The notes beneath the pieces were generated by a model. The model was given only the letters and a program-made list of their open reading frames with translations, was not told the origin of the DNA and searched no databases. The position numbers and the translations under genes were made by a program. From positions 54,325,738 to 54,389,737 of the forward strand of contig CM054115.1 in NCBI GenBank assembly GCA_028673005.1: DNA of 64,000 nucleotides. The letters run 5' to 3'. This document shows positions 22,481-34,966 of the stretch, one piece after another. The stretch's first letter is position 1. Every line of letters starts with the position of its first letter. The DNA comes from Tanypteryx hageni (Eukaryota; Arthropoda; Insecta; Odonata; Petaluridae).

Positions 22481-23097
22481 TATATTTCTCTTACTCCGTC
22501 TGCAACAACTTCATTTCTACATACAGCATATCTCAAAAACTAAGAAACTTGGAGACTTAAAACGGGGTACTCTTACTAATAAGACCATAAGGAATTACAT
22601 CTTGGACCAGAATTTTGATTTTTGTGGGAGGGGGTGCCATTTCCCATATGATAATACATAAAAATCTATTTTTCGACATACAGGCTTATACTCTTTTTCA
22701 AATTAAAATTAGAAAGAATTAACGTACGATCTTCGGACCTAGACCGTTTTATAGAATAATAAATAAGATTTCATAGTCTTATCGTCACAATACAAAGTCG
22801 CTCAGATTCTACGTTTAAATTCTATTTATTTGAAAATTTTAAGTTATTTTAACGATATGTCTTGCCGACCGTGTCATTGTTAAACATCGAGATTGTATTT
22901 TCGCCTTAATCTTTATACTACATGCGTAAGGAATGCGTGCTTTGAATGCTTTAATTCGAGAGAGAGAGAAAAAGAAAGAAAGGAGGAGAGAGACAGAGGG
23001 ACAAAATTAAATGTTTCGTAAATTAAATATAATTTTGGGCGTATAAAAATTGTGTAGTGTCATGCATTTCTTTGTCAGAATTTCTATTCGCCCAAAA
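22481..23097. other. No gene; short GA microsatellite
   Basis: AT-rich, with a GA/GAAA-rich run at about 22960-23000. Confidence 0.45.
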
Positions 23098-23768
23098 CTA
23101 ATTTTAGCCATACTTTCCAGAATGGAAATAGTTTCGTCGTTGTGTCTGTGTCTGTCTCTCAGTCCCCCCTATTAACTTTTGAACCAATAGACCAATATTC
23201 ATGATTCTTTGTGGAAATCTCTTGCTACTGGTACCGAGTTCTCAAAAATAGTTTTTGTTGCTATGATTGAAAGTCCCGGGTTTGATTCCAGGAACTATCC
23301 TTCCCATTTGATTGACATGGGAAATCTCAAATCCATCGTGCAGGGTAATTTTCTCTTGCACATTAAAATATCTTAGGATTGTAATATCGAAGGGAGTTTT
23401 ATATTATTCTCTGAAGAAAGGAATTAAGATTGTAATTATTGTCGTCTTATCGATTGTATTTCTTAGAATTTTTCATTTTTGCAGTTTTTATCACTCGTTT
23501 CGAGAGTGTTGCCATAGCAAAAACTATCGATGGACTCAGATTCGATATATTCTAATACGTACACGTGCTATTTCTGCTCACAAATACGCGTGATCAATTA
23601 TGTATTCCATTCGAATGTATTTGTAATATTTTTAAAGCTAAATTACGAAATTTAGGAACACAAAGAGCAACTCATCCGCGGGGATTTTAAAGATATTAAA
23701 GCCAATATAAGTATTAAATAAATGATTACATGGAAAGTAGGCATCATAAGTTCCATTTGGATCATCTT
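23098..23768 (+). repeat. Dispersed repeat R2, copy 3
   Basis: Aligned with copy 2 over its length (about 670 bp), including CCCCCTATTAACTTTTGAAC, the B-box-like GGTTTGATTCC and the GTTGCCATAGCA motif. It preserves the uninterrupted sequence at the site where the hAT inserted in copy 1. Confidence 0.75.
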
Positions 23769-23979
23769 CTTACTCTCTTTAACACTCAGTTATGTGAATT
23801 TTATATTTATTGTTTGCTTATTAGTGCCTATCAAAGTTGATCTCATTAATTTTTATTTCAATTTGAACTTCGTACTTAATTCATGCATACTCGTCATATT
23901 TGATGGGCAATTACGCTAGTATTTTTTATTAACTTTATGATGCTGGTTAAAAAATCAAATCCTCATTATTCGATATCAA

Positions 23980-24727
23980 TCTATATAGACGTTTCTTACA
24001 GAGGAGGAGGAGGATACTAATGTTTAGGCACTTCCAGATGAGATGGAGATTCGAAATTTTTTTCTTAGGTCGGATTTTGTACAAAACCGACTATATAAAA
24101 CGAAAATCTTGAAAAAGTGCAACAATTCGGCCGATAAAAATTCGCAATTGTTTAAACAAATTTTCAAGGTTTATGTATTTCCAAATGTTCTACGGAGCTG
24201 ATATTTTTTTAGAGATAGGAATTGTAAAAAACGAAATATAGATTATACAAATTTTGATATTTTTATTTGTCTGGCAGTTAAAAACTCTTAAAGTTTAAAC
24301 AAATAGGTAACTGTTTAAACATTACGGGATGAGCTAGAATGCTGAAATTTTCAAGTTATGTACAGGGTAGTGCATTTGCACAAATAAACATTTGAATCTC
24401 TCCATAAACATATTGCGACAGCCGTTAAAAATGTTTAAAATTTAAACAATTGGAAAAATGTTATTTCACTTCTAGAAGTACTACAACTTTAAAATTTGGC
24501 TGAAATGTGTAGCATTAGTACCCTATAATGGAGAAAGTATAAAATTCTTAAAATTGCAAAGTTTTGGGATTGTTTTAATCTATTATTTTTACATAAGGGA
24601 AAAACGAAAATCTCTCCGGAAGTGATATATTTAGAATTAAAAAAGTATTTGTAATGATGAAATATGAAAAATTAATGTTTTTTTATGTTGAGATGATATG
24701 CTTGCAGAATGCAAGCACCAACTACTA

Positions 24728-24728
<1 letters not shown>
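23980..24728 (+). mobile_element. Complete non-autonomous Helitron-like unit
   Basis: Starts TCTATATAGACG (23980) directly after an A, and ends with hairpin GCTTGCA-GAA-TGCAAGC (24700-24716) and CTAG (24725-24728) directly before a T. This is the A|T insertion rule, the 5' TC and the 3' hairpin-CTRR of Helitrons. 749 bp, no protein. The body has the same four modules as the unit at 8164-8880. Confidence 0.8.

Positions 24729-24776
<48 letters not shown>
24729..24776. repeat. (TA)24 microsatellite
   Basis: Pure TA repeat of 48 bases abutting the CTAG end of the Helitron-like unit. Confidence 0.95.
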
Positions 24777-24777
<1 letters not shown>

Positions 24778-25759
24778 CCGGCTTTAACTTCCTTAATTTT
24801 AATCCTTTTATTTTTCTGTGAATTAATTATTTTTCATATTGTTAACAGCACTACAGCAACCGCGGGTGGACTGATTCCTAAATTTTCTCATGATCGTATA
24901 CCTTTTTTATAGTTTTATTACTTCAAAACACCATTGATAATTTCAAAAGATTTATAATAAAAGATGTTATATTAATTTTAAAATTGCAAAATGGCCTTAA
25001 ATTTTCAAAATACGCGATGCATTTCTTTATTATTGATAATATCAATGTTATCGAAAGGCTGGAGTTTGTCATTATTGCCTGTAAATCTTCGAATGATACC
25101 TTATGCGCCTACATATTCCGCTAAAAAAAACTATATAAATATCGAGTCTACTTTACGAAAATTTTTTGGCGAATCGCTTCAAGTACTTGGTGAACCTTTT
25201 TTTGGGAAAAATGACCTACTCTCATGCATATACAAGCATACAGTGATTTTCGAATAACTGCGGAAACAAGAACCCATGTTTTTATATTGAATGTATTATT
25301 TAAGCCGCTCGCGTGAATTTTATTTATGATAGTAAGCGTATATGAAGTTATTTATAGTGATCTGCTTAAAGTCACTATTCGAATTGAACGGCGTATCAGT
25401 GAGATAAGATTTATGCATGATTGATTCATCGCTGACTCGAAATTTCGACTATTGCAACAACATAACGAATGACTTTCAAAACCGACTGAATAATTTTAAA
25501 TAACAACACTTTAAAGCAAGAATTTCAAATTTATCTACTGTTAAGCATCCTAAGCAGTACAGAAGAAGAAAAATATATCTAGAATACAGTCATGCGCTTG
25601 TAATTCAATAATTTTCCCAACCCTCCGATTTACATTCTCAACGAATTATATTCATTTTATATATGTGTTTGAAAGGGATATTTTGAGGGGATTTTATTAG
25701 TAAAAACGCAAGTGAATGTACGACTCTTTTCACGGGCGCATGTGCGACTATTTGCATTA

Positions 25760-25761
<2 letters not shown>
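24777..25761. other. AT-rich DNA, no gene seen
   Basis: The 88-residue open frame at 24991-25257 has no recognisable domain and no supporting context. I do not call it. Confidence 0.45.

Positions 25762-25800
<39 letters not shown>
25762..25800. repeat. (GT)n microsatellite
   Basis: Uninterrupted GT repeat of about 39 bases. Confidence 0.95.
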
Positions 25801-25802
<2 letters not shown>

Positions 25803-25858
25803 CGTGTTTGCGCAGGTAAAATTTTCAATGAGACGAAAATTACGTTTTGTAATTCTAT

Positions 25859-26233
25859 ATGTGTGAGAGTTTAGCCGTCATGATAGGCGGCAACGTCGGT
25901 GGCACAGATTGGAAATTCGTCTGTCTATCTCTCTCTCCCGCAATTCTCTGCGTTTTTTTCTTGTCGATACGACAACCTCCGAATCACCCTCGCGGTCCCC
26001 TTCCCCGACGCGGAGATGGAGCGGGTCATTGCTCGTGTCTCGTCGCCAGATTGTTCCGATTGGCTGTGCAGACGAGGGAGTTGCATTGTTCAAAGTCATC
26101 ACATCAAACGGACGAAGAATGGTTCCATGGCATTTTTTTCACCCAGAGGTGTCAACATTCCGCGAGGATTCTCTTTTTTTATTTTTTTAAATATTTTTTC
26201 GAAAGGAGAATAATGTCCTCGTGTCATGATTGA
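25859..26233. other. GC-rich island, open in three forward frames
   Basis: This patch has much more G+C and CpG than its surroundings. All three plus-strand frames stay open for about 280 bases and one minus frame is also open, so the openness reflects composition rather than coding. It contains a CCAAT-box core (GATTGG near 26058). It could be a promoter-like or conserved non-coding element. Confidence 0.4.
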
Positions 26234-27770
26234 AATTGCCGCACAATGACGGAAGTTGCGAAACGTTCGTCTACACTGTTTTTAATTAGTACTCGTGATC
26301 CAGGAAGTCGCAAATCTTCGTGCGGGAGTATCTCTTTTAGCCTTCAAAAAATATTAATTATTATTATTACGATTTCTTTGCAACAGGAGCATTGACCACG
26401 GACGAAAACGCATGTGATAAAACTACTTCATTTACACGAACTAATCGGATGGAATAAATCGCCTCTAACATTAAAACAATCGCAAGTTAGATAGCAAAAG
26501 TCGGAACGTCTCTTGGTGCTTTCGTTATTATAAAACTGGGTAACTAGAAATGTTATCGTTTCGTTACAGAATTATTTTTCACCCTTTGAAAACATGGTCA
26601 GGCAAAATAAAGATTAATTAATTTCATTCAGCTCAAACCAAATGCAAAGTAAAATATTTATTTGCCCCTTTATCAAGACAACACTTCGTTCATTATTCAA
26701 AAAAAAATTAATTTAATATAATTTCCCTGCGGTACTTTTTAGCGCATTAATCGAGTTTTTTTGTTCCACTGAGGCATTGTATTTCTGAAATTTTTACTCC
26801 TGGAAGTTAATTAAAATACGTTGAAACTTATCACATGCTCTATTATTTGATCATAACGAGGGAAATATGATTTTTGCATTGATCGTATGTGTGTTCGTGT
26901 CACGCGTATTACGAAAACAAGTTCAAATCGAAAATTGCGCCAAAGTTTCATTGAAAACTCGTATTAATTAGTCTTACCTATTACATAGAGAATAAAATAA
27001 GTTTCCGTCGTTTTCTATAATCTGCGACTTATTCTAAATACACATAACAGCAGTTTTAAACTTGCCATCACTTCAGAAAATATATAATTTCAGAGTGAAA
27101 ACCATATATTATTTCAATTTCGTAACTCAATTCAGATCACACGTAATATGCTGAAAGGCTAAAGAATAATCATAAAGTTTTTGCGGGAAGCGATCTGAAC
27201 TTCCCTCCTAAATTTTTGCATATCTGTGAAAAAATAATTCAGTTCATATATTAATAATTCGTTCCGTTTTCTCGCACCATTGCTGTCTTTATCACTTACG
27301 CAGTATACCATGAATTTGTAGACGATGTTTTTCTAAATACCCATTATTAATTAAAAATTGATTTGCTAGGAATTTCGGTGAACATTTTTATTATGCTGGA
27401 ATGAACAAATGCACACGATTTATAATATGAAAGATATGCGGTTGTTTTTCTTGAATGAATTTTCAACCTGACCATTCATGTTTTACACGGACGTAGCCTT
27501 TGTTATTTAGCCATCAAAATTGAGCCAATAAAGAGTGAGGTTGAAAATAAAAAAAATCGGTAAAAACTTGCGTGTATATTTATTAGCCGGTGTAAATTTT
27601 TATTGAGCCTTTTTATTATCCTCAATATGCCTTCTGTTTCACTATCGCTTTCATAAGTTTGTAAGCCTGTCCTCAATTTCTGAGATAAATGAAGAATTTA
27701 GCCTCATAATTCCCGTTACGCGGGGTTAAATGGTTATTATTATTATGATTATTATTATTAATTATTCGTT
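26234..27770. other. AT-rich DNA, no gene seen
   Basis: No coding, RNA or repeat signal; a short ATT-rich run at 27733-27768. Confidence 0.5.
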
Positions 27771-28800
27771 TTTTGATAAGCAATCAGTTTTTCTTACTCC
27801 ACGAAAAGAAAAACCGTGGGTTTTTATTCTTGTTATGTGCCCGTATCTCCATACGAAATCGCCTACCTGATCCGCTCTTGAAAAGGCTATCCCATTCCCG
27901 CAAGGGGGACAACGAGGTTAAAGAGTGGACAGGGACGCGATGTGCTTCACACCACCACGCTTTAAGCACCACCTTTTTCCCTGCTATTTTAAGTAACCCT
28001 TCCCTCTCTCTCGAATATTTAATAGGCTCACATACAATCGTTGCTTTTTTCCGGTAATATATTTTTATCTCGCTATGAACTGCACCTCCTCCTCACCCTC
28101 CCTCGCATACTCGTCCAAAACATGGGGCCATGAAAACGCATCGCAGATGGATGTCGCCATGATGTTCGACCGTCAGCCAATAGGGTTTGCTTGATGTAGT
28201 AAAAAGCGTCCTCATTGGCGGGCAGGGTGGATGTCGATCGTATTTTTTATTGTTGCAACCCGCGCCAGGGAGACTTGGTTATGTTTGGTATATTCCCGGT
28301 GTATGATCGTGAATGGTTTCGGCTCGATTATTTTCTTCGTATTTTTTATGCGTACACACAACGCCGTCGGTTTGTTTTCGTTGGCGGGAGGGAAGGATGT
28401 GGAAAATTTTCCGTCGGGAACTGCTGGGAAAGGGGAGGGAGGGAGAGAGAGAGAAATTGAGAGAGAGAGAGTTTTGATTTTTGGTGAGTTCGAGGCCCGT
28501 CTCGATTCGATTTTGTTTCTGGTTTTTTATTTATTTTTGGCCCCATCGTGTCCGTGTTTTGCGATTTTTACCCTGCGGCTCTGGCTAGGCCGTTTTGCAT
28601 CGTGGGGGAAGCGAAGGAGAGGTGGAGGGTAGGAGAGATGCAAAGCATTGGAAAGGGAAGCACGGAATGCGCAATCCATAAGGATCGTCTCTCAGAAATA
28701 TTTCTCCCGCTGTTTTCTGATATCTTCCTTCAAAAGAACGGCAAGAATAGTGTAAATCGTTCACCACGGATAAGACGACTGTTCGTTAACACGTAATTTA
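27771..28800. other. GC-rich island with GA tract
   Basis: Several overlapping chance frames; CCAAT cores near 28178 and 28214; a GA-rich tract at 28430-28475. No frame has a domain or convincing splice structure. Possibly regulatory. Confidence 0.4.
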
Positions 28801-29404
28801 TGCACAGTCTGTTCCAGCGTCGATGTTTTAATTATCCATAATTATTCGTTTAGCGAGAAATTGACGGCACGAAAATATCGTATGACACAAAAATTACTTT
28901 CGGTCCCACGAATATAATTTAATGAAAACTACTTCAAAAACAGAGAATGTAGTTTGAACAATTTGTTAAAAAGAAAATTATGCCTTCCCGGTCGTTTATT
29001 ATTATTGTTGTTAAAGTGACACTTTTTACTAAGTTGACCCTTCATTTAATTTTGAAAAATACGTTTTAAGTGAAAATTAGAGGGTCTAATTTTGAGCTCG
29101 GACGACCAAGAAAAATTGAGAGTGAAGGGGCTCTCAAAAATGAATTCAGTCAATCACTGAATTACTGCGTGGTGCACTACCCCTGTATTTCCTTTCGGTT
29201 CCCATTGAATGCGATTTGGCAATTAATTTTAAAAAATTTTAATCAAGAACTCATAACCATCAAATTGCGATGAGAGTCTGCATCTGCTCCCGGAAAATTA
29301 CGTGAGTTCAAAACATTATTTTTATATCTATGCCTTACCATAATATAATCAATCCGATACATTTGTAAGACTCACGGTATTTTCCATGCATGTGTTTGTC
29401 TGTT
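28801..29404. other. No gene seen
   Basis: AT-rich, nothing recognised. Confidence 0.45.
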
Positions 29405-29730
29405 GTGATGCTTCAACCACGTACCTTAACCTTCACTAACATCATATGGTAGTTTATCTTCTGCGTATTGATAACTATTTGTACTACTTCATTGTTTAAA
29501 TCAAATTCTGCTTCCCTCTGGCTCTCATTTCCCCCACGTTATATTGCCATGACATCAATCCAAAAAGTCCCCTTTTTCCAACTAATCTCGCGCAAGCGCA
29601 GTATGTTTATCTTAGCTCTCTTCACTTTATGGTTTATATTTTCTAATTTCTCTTTTCCATGAATTGTTCTTACGCTCCAAGTTCCTATTAAGATTTCTGA
29701 AGTCTCCTTCTTCATCGTTTCGTTACCATA
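29405..29730 (-). pseudogene. LINE endonuclease-domain remnant
   Basis: Read on the minus strand from about 29730, the frame gives EILIGTWSVRTIHGKEKLEN, then KINILRLREISWKKGTFW, an in-frame stop, and later HMMLVKVKVRG. This is the start of an APE-type endonuclease as in RTE/craniofacial-development-protein-2-like ORFs: GTWNVRT carries the Asn motif and the L-x-E-x-x-W block the catalytic Glu (LREISW here). The rest of the endonuclease and the reverse transcriptase are missing. Premature stops show it is dead. Confidence 0.65.
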
Positions 29731-30130
29731 AGCTGTGTTAGGATTTCGTGAGATGACAACCTACCCATCACTTGGTGATTTACAGGGTAGCATGTACCTA
29801 TAGACTTCTGTCCCTGTCGGACGCGACACCAGCTCTAATGGGCATTATACCGTACCCATCGTGAAACAAATGTCTCTTTATACGTATAGCCATGATGCAT
29901 GGAACAGAAATTGAGGTGGTTTTCCAATGCACGTGAAACCATGACTTTGGACGACTTATTGGGTGCAGAAGAGTTTGCAACCACTCCCATGAGATTCAGA
30001 TGCGTGGACTATTCCTAGTAGGACCTTTATCTATTGGACTAATTGGCATGGGTGACCTTACCAGGAGCAGATGCTCCATCTAGGGTAGCTCTCAAGGTCT
30101 ACGAAATATTCAAACCCCTCTACCACGACA
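29731..30130 (-). repeat. Probable 5' part of the same LINE
   Basis: Lies directly upstream of the endonuclease remnant on the minus strand. It contains TACATGCTACCCTGTAAATC and AAGTGATGGGTAGG, which look like repeat-derived leader sequence. The assignment is by position and general resemblance only. Confidence 0.35.
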
Positions 30131-30670
30131 AGATTATAGTCCAAAGAAAAGATGCATATGCATATCCCATGATTAATAATTAAAATTACAGCATCAAAAC
30201 TTTTAGCATTTCATTGCTGGTCCTCCATATCTCGTGTTAAGCTCTTTCTACTGCATTTCGAAGTTCAACATCGTAATTTTAAATCGTATGAAAGAATGCA
30301 AGTAGTAAAAACTTATTCCTCTTGACATTTTTTATAAGCTTTTTATATCTAAGTCATGCGTGGAACGATACGACTTCGAGTATTCGCCCATTAAATGAAT
30401 TTCAAATTGATCTTTTATTCTGGAATAGGAAGAATTCAAAAGGGGAGAGATATATTGTTTTGGCATCGAGGGAACTCATGCGAGCAAACCTAAAGAAGTG
30501 TTATCGGCTGGATATTTTCATTCATCAATGGCAATCAAGGTCGTGGGAACCTGAATCTAAAGCGAAACTCGTAACAATACAATGCAAGGTCTTTACCTTC
30601 GTTGCAAACTAAACTCAATCATTTCGGATGCCGCCCATGCAGAAAACTCGACAAAAGTTGTACCGCCACC
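30131..30670. other. No gene seen
   Basis: AT-rich, nothing recognised. Confidence 0.4.
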
Positions 30671-31395
30671 TTTTCGCTCTCTCTCTCTCTCTTTCCTGTC
30701 TTTCTCCTTCTCTTAATGCCTCTCTGTCTCCTCTCACTCCAACTATTCTCCCTCACGTACAAACTAAAATCTAATTACAACTCGGGATAAATACGATTGG
30801 TGCTCTTAGTTTCGTCCAAAGGGGAGCATCGAACTTTTTTATGAATCCTTGTTTGTGCTACGTCCACCGTGAGCGGGATTCATTCAGCGTTCATATTTCC
30901 ACAATGTTTTCAATTGTTTTCCATCCCTCACACTCCCGTGCTGCAGTCTTCACGTTCGGAGATGAGTGGAGAGAGAAATAGGAGTGTGCAGAGACGGATG
31001 GTGCAAGGGACGGAGTTGATTAAAAGTCCAATAATTCTTTCACTACCATCTTCACCTCTTTCTTATTCTATTTTATTTCTTCTCCTATTTCTCTTCTTAT
31101 TACTCACTTTTCTTTCTTTCTTATTCACTTTGTCACTCTCATCTCCTCTAGCACTGATGCTTCTTTCTCTCACATTCTTTCATTATTTCTCTTTTTCCCT
31201 ACCTTGCTATTTATTTCTCCGTCTGAAACTCTTCAAATCTCTTCTCCTTTTCCTAAAACTTTGCATCTCTTTTCTTCGCTCCTTCTTACCTTACCCTTTC
31301 TCTCTCTCATACTATCCTTCTCTTTGTATCTCCCTTACTTGTTTAACTGCCTTCTTTATTTCTCTCTCGTCTGCTCTTACCCTCTTCTTCCTTAT
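30671..31395. other. Pyrimidine-rich tract
   Basis: 30678-30740 and 31030-31395 are dominated by C and T on the plus strand. The 180-residue Leu/Ser/Phe frame is an artefact of that bias. Confidence 0.6.
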
Positions 31396-31800
31396 TCTCA
31401 AGGCAGGATAGGCTGACAGGGCCGCAGCCCTAGGCTCCTGTGGTCGTGAGGCCACCGTTTGACAAATAAAATCAATTAATATTAAAAACGAAAATTTTTG
31501 TTATACATAGAAATAGACAACTCATTACATTTTTGGAAAAATATGTTTTTAAACATTCTATTGTTCTATTGTTTTATCATAATTACCCCATTGGCCTAAT
31601 TATAGGGCGAACTGAAATGTAAGGCGTCCTCCAATTTCAGGAGCCATGCAAAAGAAACATTTTTCGGGAATAAAGGAATAGAAGATATCGTCTGATGCGA
31701 GTATGCATTTTTCGGCTTACATAAAAAACGCCGCCTTATAATCGGGTCAACTCTGTTTTTATTGTGGAGGGCACCAAATAAAATTTGCCCTGTGATCAAA
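31395..31800. mobile_element. Possible hAT-like remnant
   Basis: The left side has CAGGGCCGCAGCCCTAGGC and GAGGCCACC. The right side, on the minus strand, has ACAGGGCAAATTTTATTTGG and TGCCCTCC. Such paired GGGC...GCAAA...TTTTATTTGG.GCCC ends occur on ZMYM-type hAT elements. No target duplication or protein was found. Confidence 0.3.
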
Positions 31801-32345
31801 AATTCTCCATCCACCATAGCCTTCTCCATCTCCCTTCCTCCCTTCTCTTCCCCGTCTTTCTCCCTCCCCGGTCCATCTATTCTTCTCCTGCCTCCTCTTC
31901 CCTTCCTCTCTTCTCATCCTTTTTTCTCTGTAGTTTTCCTTTCTATCATTCTTTCATCGTTTAATTCGCCCCGATGAAGGTGTCTCTCTGTCTGCCTCAT
32001 CTCCTTTTCTTTTTGTCTCTCAGTTTTCTTGTTCGAGCCTTATCCCTTTCCTTGCTATACTTATTTCTGTAGGATTAACTGTCTTGTTCATACTTTTGCC
32101 ACACATTTCTGATTATTTTGTCCTACCCATCATCTCTACATATATTCTCTCTATTCCTTTCTCATCTACCATTGTCTCTTTGAAACATCTTCTCACGACA
32201 TATTTTGTTCCATTCCCCTGCCTCTTGTCTCGCTTCTTTCCACCGTTCTCTACGTTCTTCCAACTCCCTCTCCCTCCATATTGTATCTCCCTCTCTACCG
32301 TTCCACATAGTTTAAAATTAGAGCATCCCTTTGGAGAAATAGAAG
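31801..32345. other. Second pyrimidine-rich tract
   Basis: Long C/T-dominated run; chance frames only. Confidence 0.55.
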
Positions 32346-32775
32346 CTATTTCGTTTGATATTGCCGGGTGAGGGGAAAGAAGAGGAGGGGAAGATGGCGC
32401 CGGTGGGGTTAGGGAATAGGGGAGGGTCGTGGATATCGGGCGCACCGGGAGGTCGCATTGAAAATTCCACTCGCAATCATCATTAGAAAGGGGGAGGAGG
32501 AAGAGAGAGAGGCCCGAGCGCGCGCTCTGCGCTCCGTGATGCTCTTCTTTTTACCTCTGCGTACTGGTTTTAATTGGGCCGCGTCGCCTCCCAGTTTTGT
32601 TTGCGCATAAAACGTAATCAGACCAAATGGTGGCGTATAAGGGAGGAAGGGGACTGGGGGATGGGGATGCACAGGAGAGAGAGGAGGGGAGAAAGAATAA
32701 AAAAAATAAAGGCGAAAAGAGATCTTATTCAGTTCGAATGGAAAAAGACCCCGGTCAGATATTTGTGAACGACAG
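32346..32775. other. GC-rich island
   Basis: CpG-dense (for example CGAGCGCGCGCTCTGCGC near 32515), followed by purine-rich 32640-32720. No gene assignable. Confidence 0.4.
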
Positions 32776-33541
32776 CCGACCATTTAATTAGCCACAATGC
32801 ATCAATCCTTTTGATCCTCGTGGCTGATTTGGTTCGTGGAGGGAGAAAGAAAATTATCCAAAGAAAAAGTGTCATTTTGTACCCAATCAGGTGTTTTTAA
32901 TCATATAACTTCTTTTGGGTCGATATACTAGATTCTTGTACACAGATACTCCGATTTTTATGGGCCCTGGAAAATATTCAAAGCACCATGGTCGGTTTAT
33001 TCCATCGATCACATAACTTTCCGCATCCTATTTAATGCGAACTAAAAATCGTTATGATTAATAAGCTGAAGTGAACAAAAAAGATCTTCTTATTAACATG
33101 TCTTAATTTTAGTTTCAATCGATTGACCCCAAATAGGGGGGAACTGGTGCTTTAGGAAAAAGTGCTCCATTTTGCTTGAATGGAAATAATTTTGTCTCAT
33201 AATGTGAGTTGGGGAAAGGTGAATTTTTCCGTTTTTAGGTGCGTTTCGTGTCCATCGTAAGCGACATTTAGCTTTGTTCTGTCCGTCCGACTACGCATGT
33301 TCGTTCTCGGCTTCTATCGAACGGATTTTCATGAAATTTTATATTTAGGTTTTACGGCTCAAGACAATAAGAAAATGGCACAAATGCTTCGCATACCCAC
33401 TCGTGTAGAAAAAATAGGAACTGTTCGTCGTAAAATAATAGTCATATCGAAAAATATTTCAAATAAAATTTGTAGAACCAGTCAAATAAAATATTTCTTA
33501 CAGGTACATTTTCATCATAGTAGAAAATGCACCTAAAATGC
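32776..33541. other. No gene seen
   Basis: Contains GTCCGTCCG and a CGAACGGATTTTCATGAAAT-like phrase (33318-33337), faintly like part of R2. Otherwise unassigned. Confidence 0.35.
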
Positions 33542-34966
33542 TGAAGTGTCCTTCTATGTTCGTGATCGTGTGATCGAGAAGATGGAAAATACCCTAAATA
33601 TTTGGATCGAAGATCATACGCGGAAAAAAGTTCCATTGAGTAGCCAGGTGATATGCGAAAAAGCTTCGCTTATACTAGCGCATAAGGGAAACATCTGCCA
33701 CTGAAGGAAGCAGTACCAAATCATTTACAGCAAGAAGGGATGGTTGGAGAAATTTGAAGGAAGATATGCTTTGCGTAATGTTATAACAAGTGGAGAATCG
33801 GCATCGGCAGAAACTGTAGCTACTGAAGTTTTTCCCCGAGATCTTTAAAAACTCATCGAAGAGAAGGGGTACAAACACGAACAAGTTTTTAATGCTGAAG
33901 AGTTGGACTTGTTTTGGAAGAATATGTCTTCACGAACATTCATCCCCACAGAAGAACGTTCGGCGCGTGTATTTAAAGCAGGTAAATACAGGTTAAGCCT
34001 CCTTTCTGTGCGTATAGTCCTGGGGATTGCACGATTAAGCCGATGTTGATTTATCGTTCACTGGATCCTCATGCGTCGAAAGAGAAAAGTAAGCATGAAC
34101 TACCTGTTTTCTGGCGTTCAAACAAGAATGCCTTAGTCACCGAAACAATTTTTATGGATTGGTTTCATAATCGTTTTGTTCATGAAGTCGAAAAATAATC
34201 AGCTTAAAAAAATTGGCATTTAAACTCTTTTTCATTGTAGATAATGCGTCCGGTCATCTGCAGAGTAGTCATTTTGCACATCCGAACATCGAAGTCATCT
34301 TTCTGCCCCCAAATAAAACTTCACTTCTCCAACCATTAGACCAAGGAGTAATTGCTGCGTTCAAGAGCTACTGTGCCGTCACACATTTCGCTGCATCTTA
34401 AATGAAATGGAACTCGACCCCACTATGACTGTCACCGAATGCTGGAAAAATTATACCATTGCAAATTGTATACAAAACTTTAATGAGTCAATTGGAGAGG
34501 TGTAACCTATGATTATAATCGCATGCTGGGGAAAATTGTGGAAGGAATCTCTCATTAATTTTGATGGATGTCCTTCACTTGTTGTAAAAATGAAGATGAT
34601 TGCAAGGAGGGCACATGATATTGGAGGGGAGGGGTTTGAGAATTTGCAACCAGAAGAGATAGTAGAACTTTAGACTCGCACAATGGAGAGTTAAATGAAA
34701 AGGACCTTGACGAACTTGCTCAGTTTAGTGATGAAAATAATGATGTGGAGGAGGATGTGACGACAAAGTCAAATTTCAATTTGAAAACATTGGCAGGGAT
34801 AATGAAACAGGCGTTGGGGCTCATGGATACAGTGTTTGATGTTGACCCAGTCATGGAACAAAGCATTAAATTTAAGAGAAGTATGGAAGATTTACTCAAT
34901 CCCTATAGAGAGGTTTACAAAGACCTTAAAAAAAGTCGAAGCAGGTGCCAACTCAAGCTACTTTAA
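33542..34966 (+). pseudogene. Tigger (pogo-type) transposase pseudogene
   Basis: Blocks of the Tigger/CENP-B-like DDE transposase appear in order across several frames. At 33560-33720 is the HTH_Tnp_Tc5 region (KKVPLSSQVICEKAS). At 33740-33900 come GWLEKFEGRYALRNV and GESASAETVA, then VFNAEELDLFWKNM. At 34213-34401 is the second catalytic Asp block FIVDNASGH, followed by IEVIFLPPNKTSLLQPLDQG. At 34430-34520 is MTVTECWKNYTIANCIQNF. At 34745-34966 is the acidic C-terminal tail. In-frame stops and frameshifts (for example at 33702, 33846, 34196-34210, 34399 and 34502) abolish the product. The N-terminal helix-turn-helix is missing, so the copy is 5'-truncated. It normally cuts and pastes at TA sites. 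Confidence 0.85.

Noticed and set aside
24991..25257. 88-residue frame that begins with a hydrophobic segment like a signal peptide
   Set aside because: No homology that I recognise, no upstream promoter or splice context, AT-rich surroundings. Probably chance.
30869..31411. 180-residue plus-strand frame
   Set aside because: Pyrimidine-rich DNA gives Leu/Ser/Phe runs; it looks membrane-like only because of composition.
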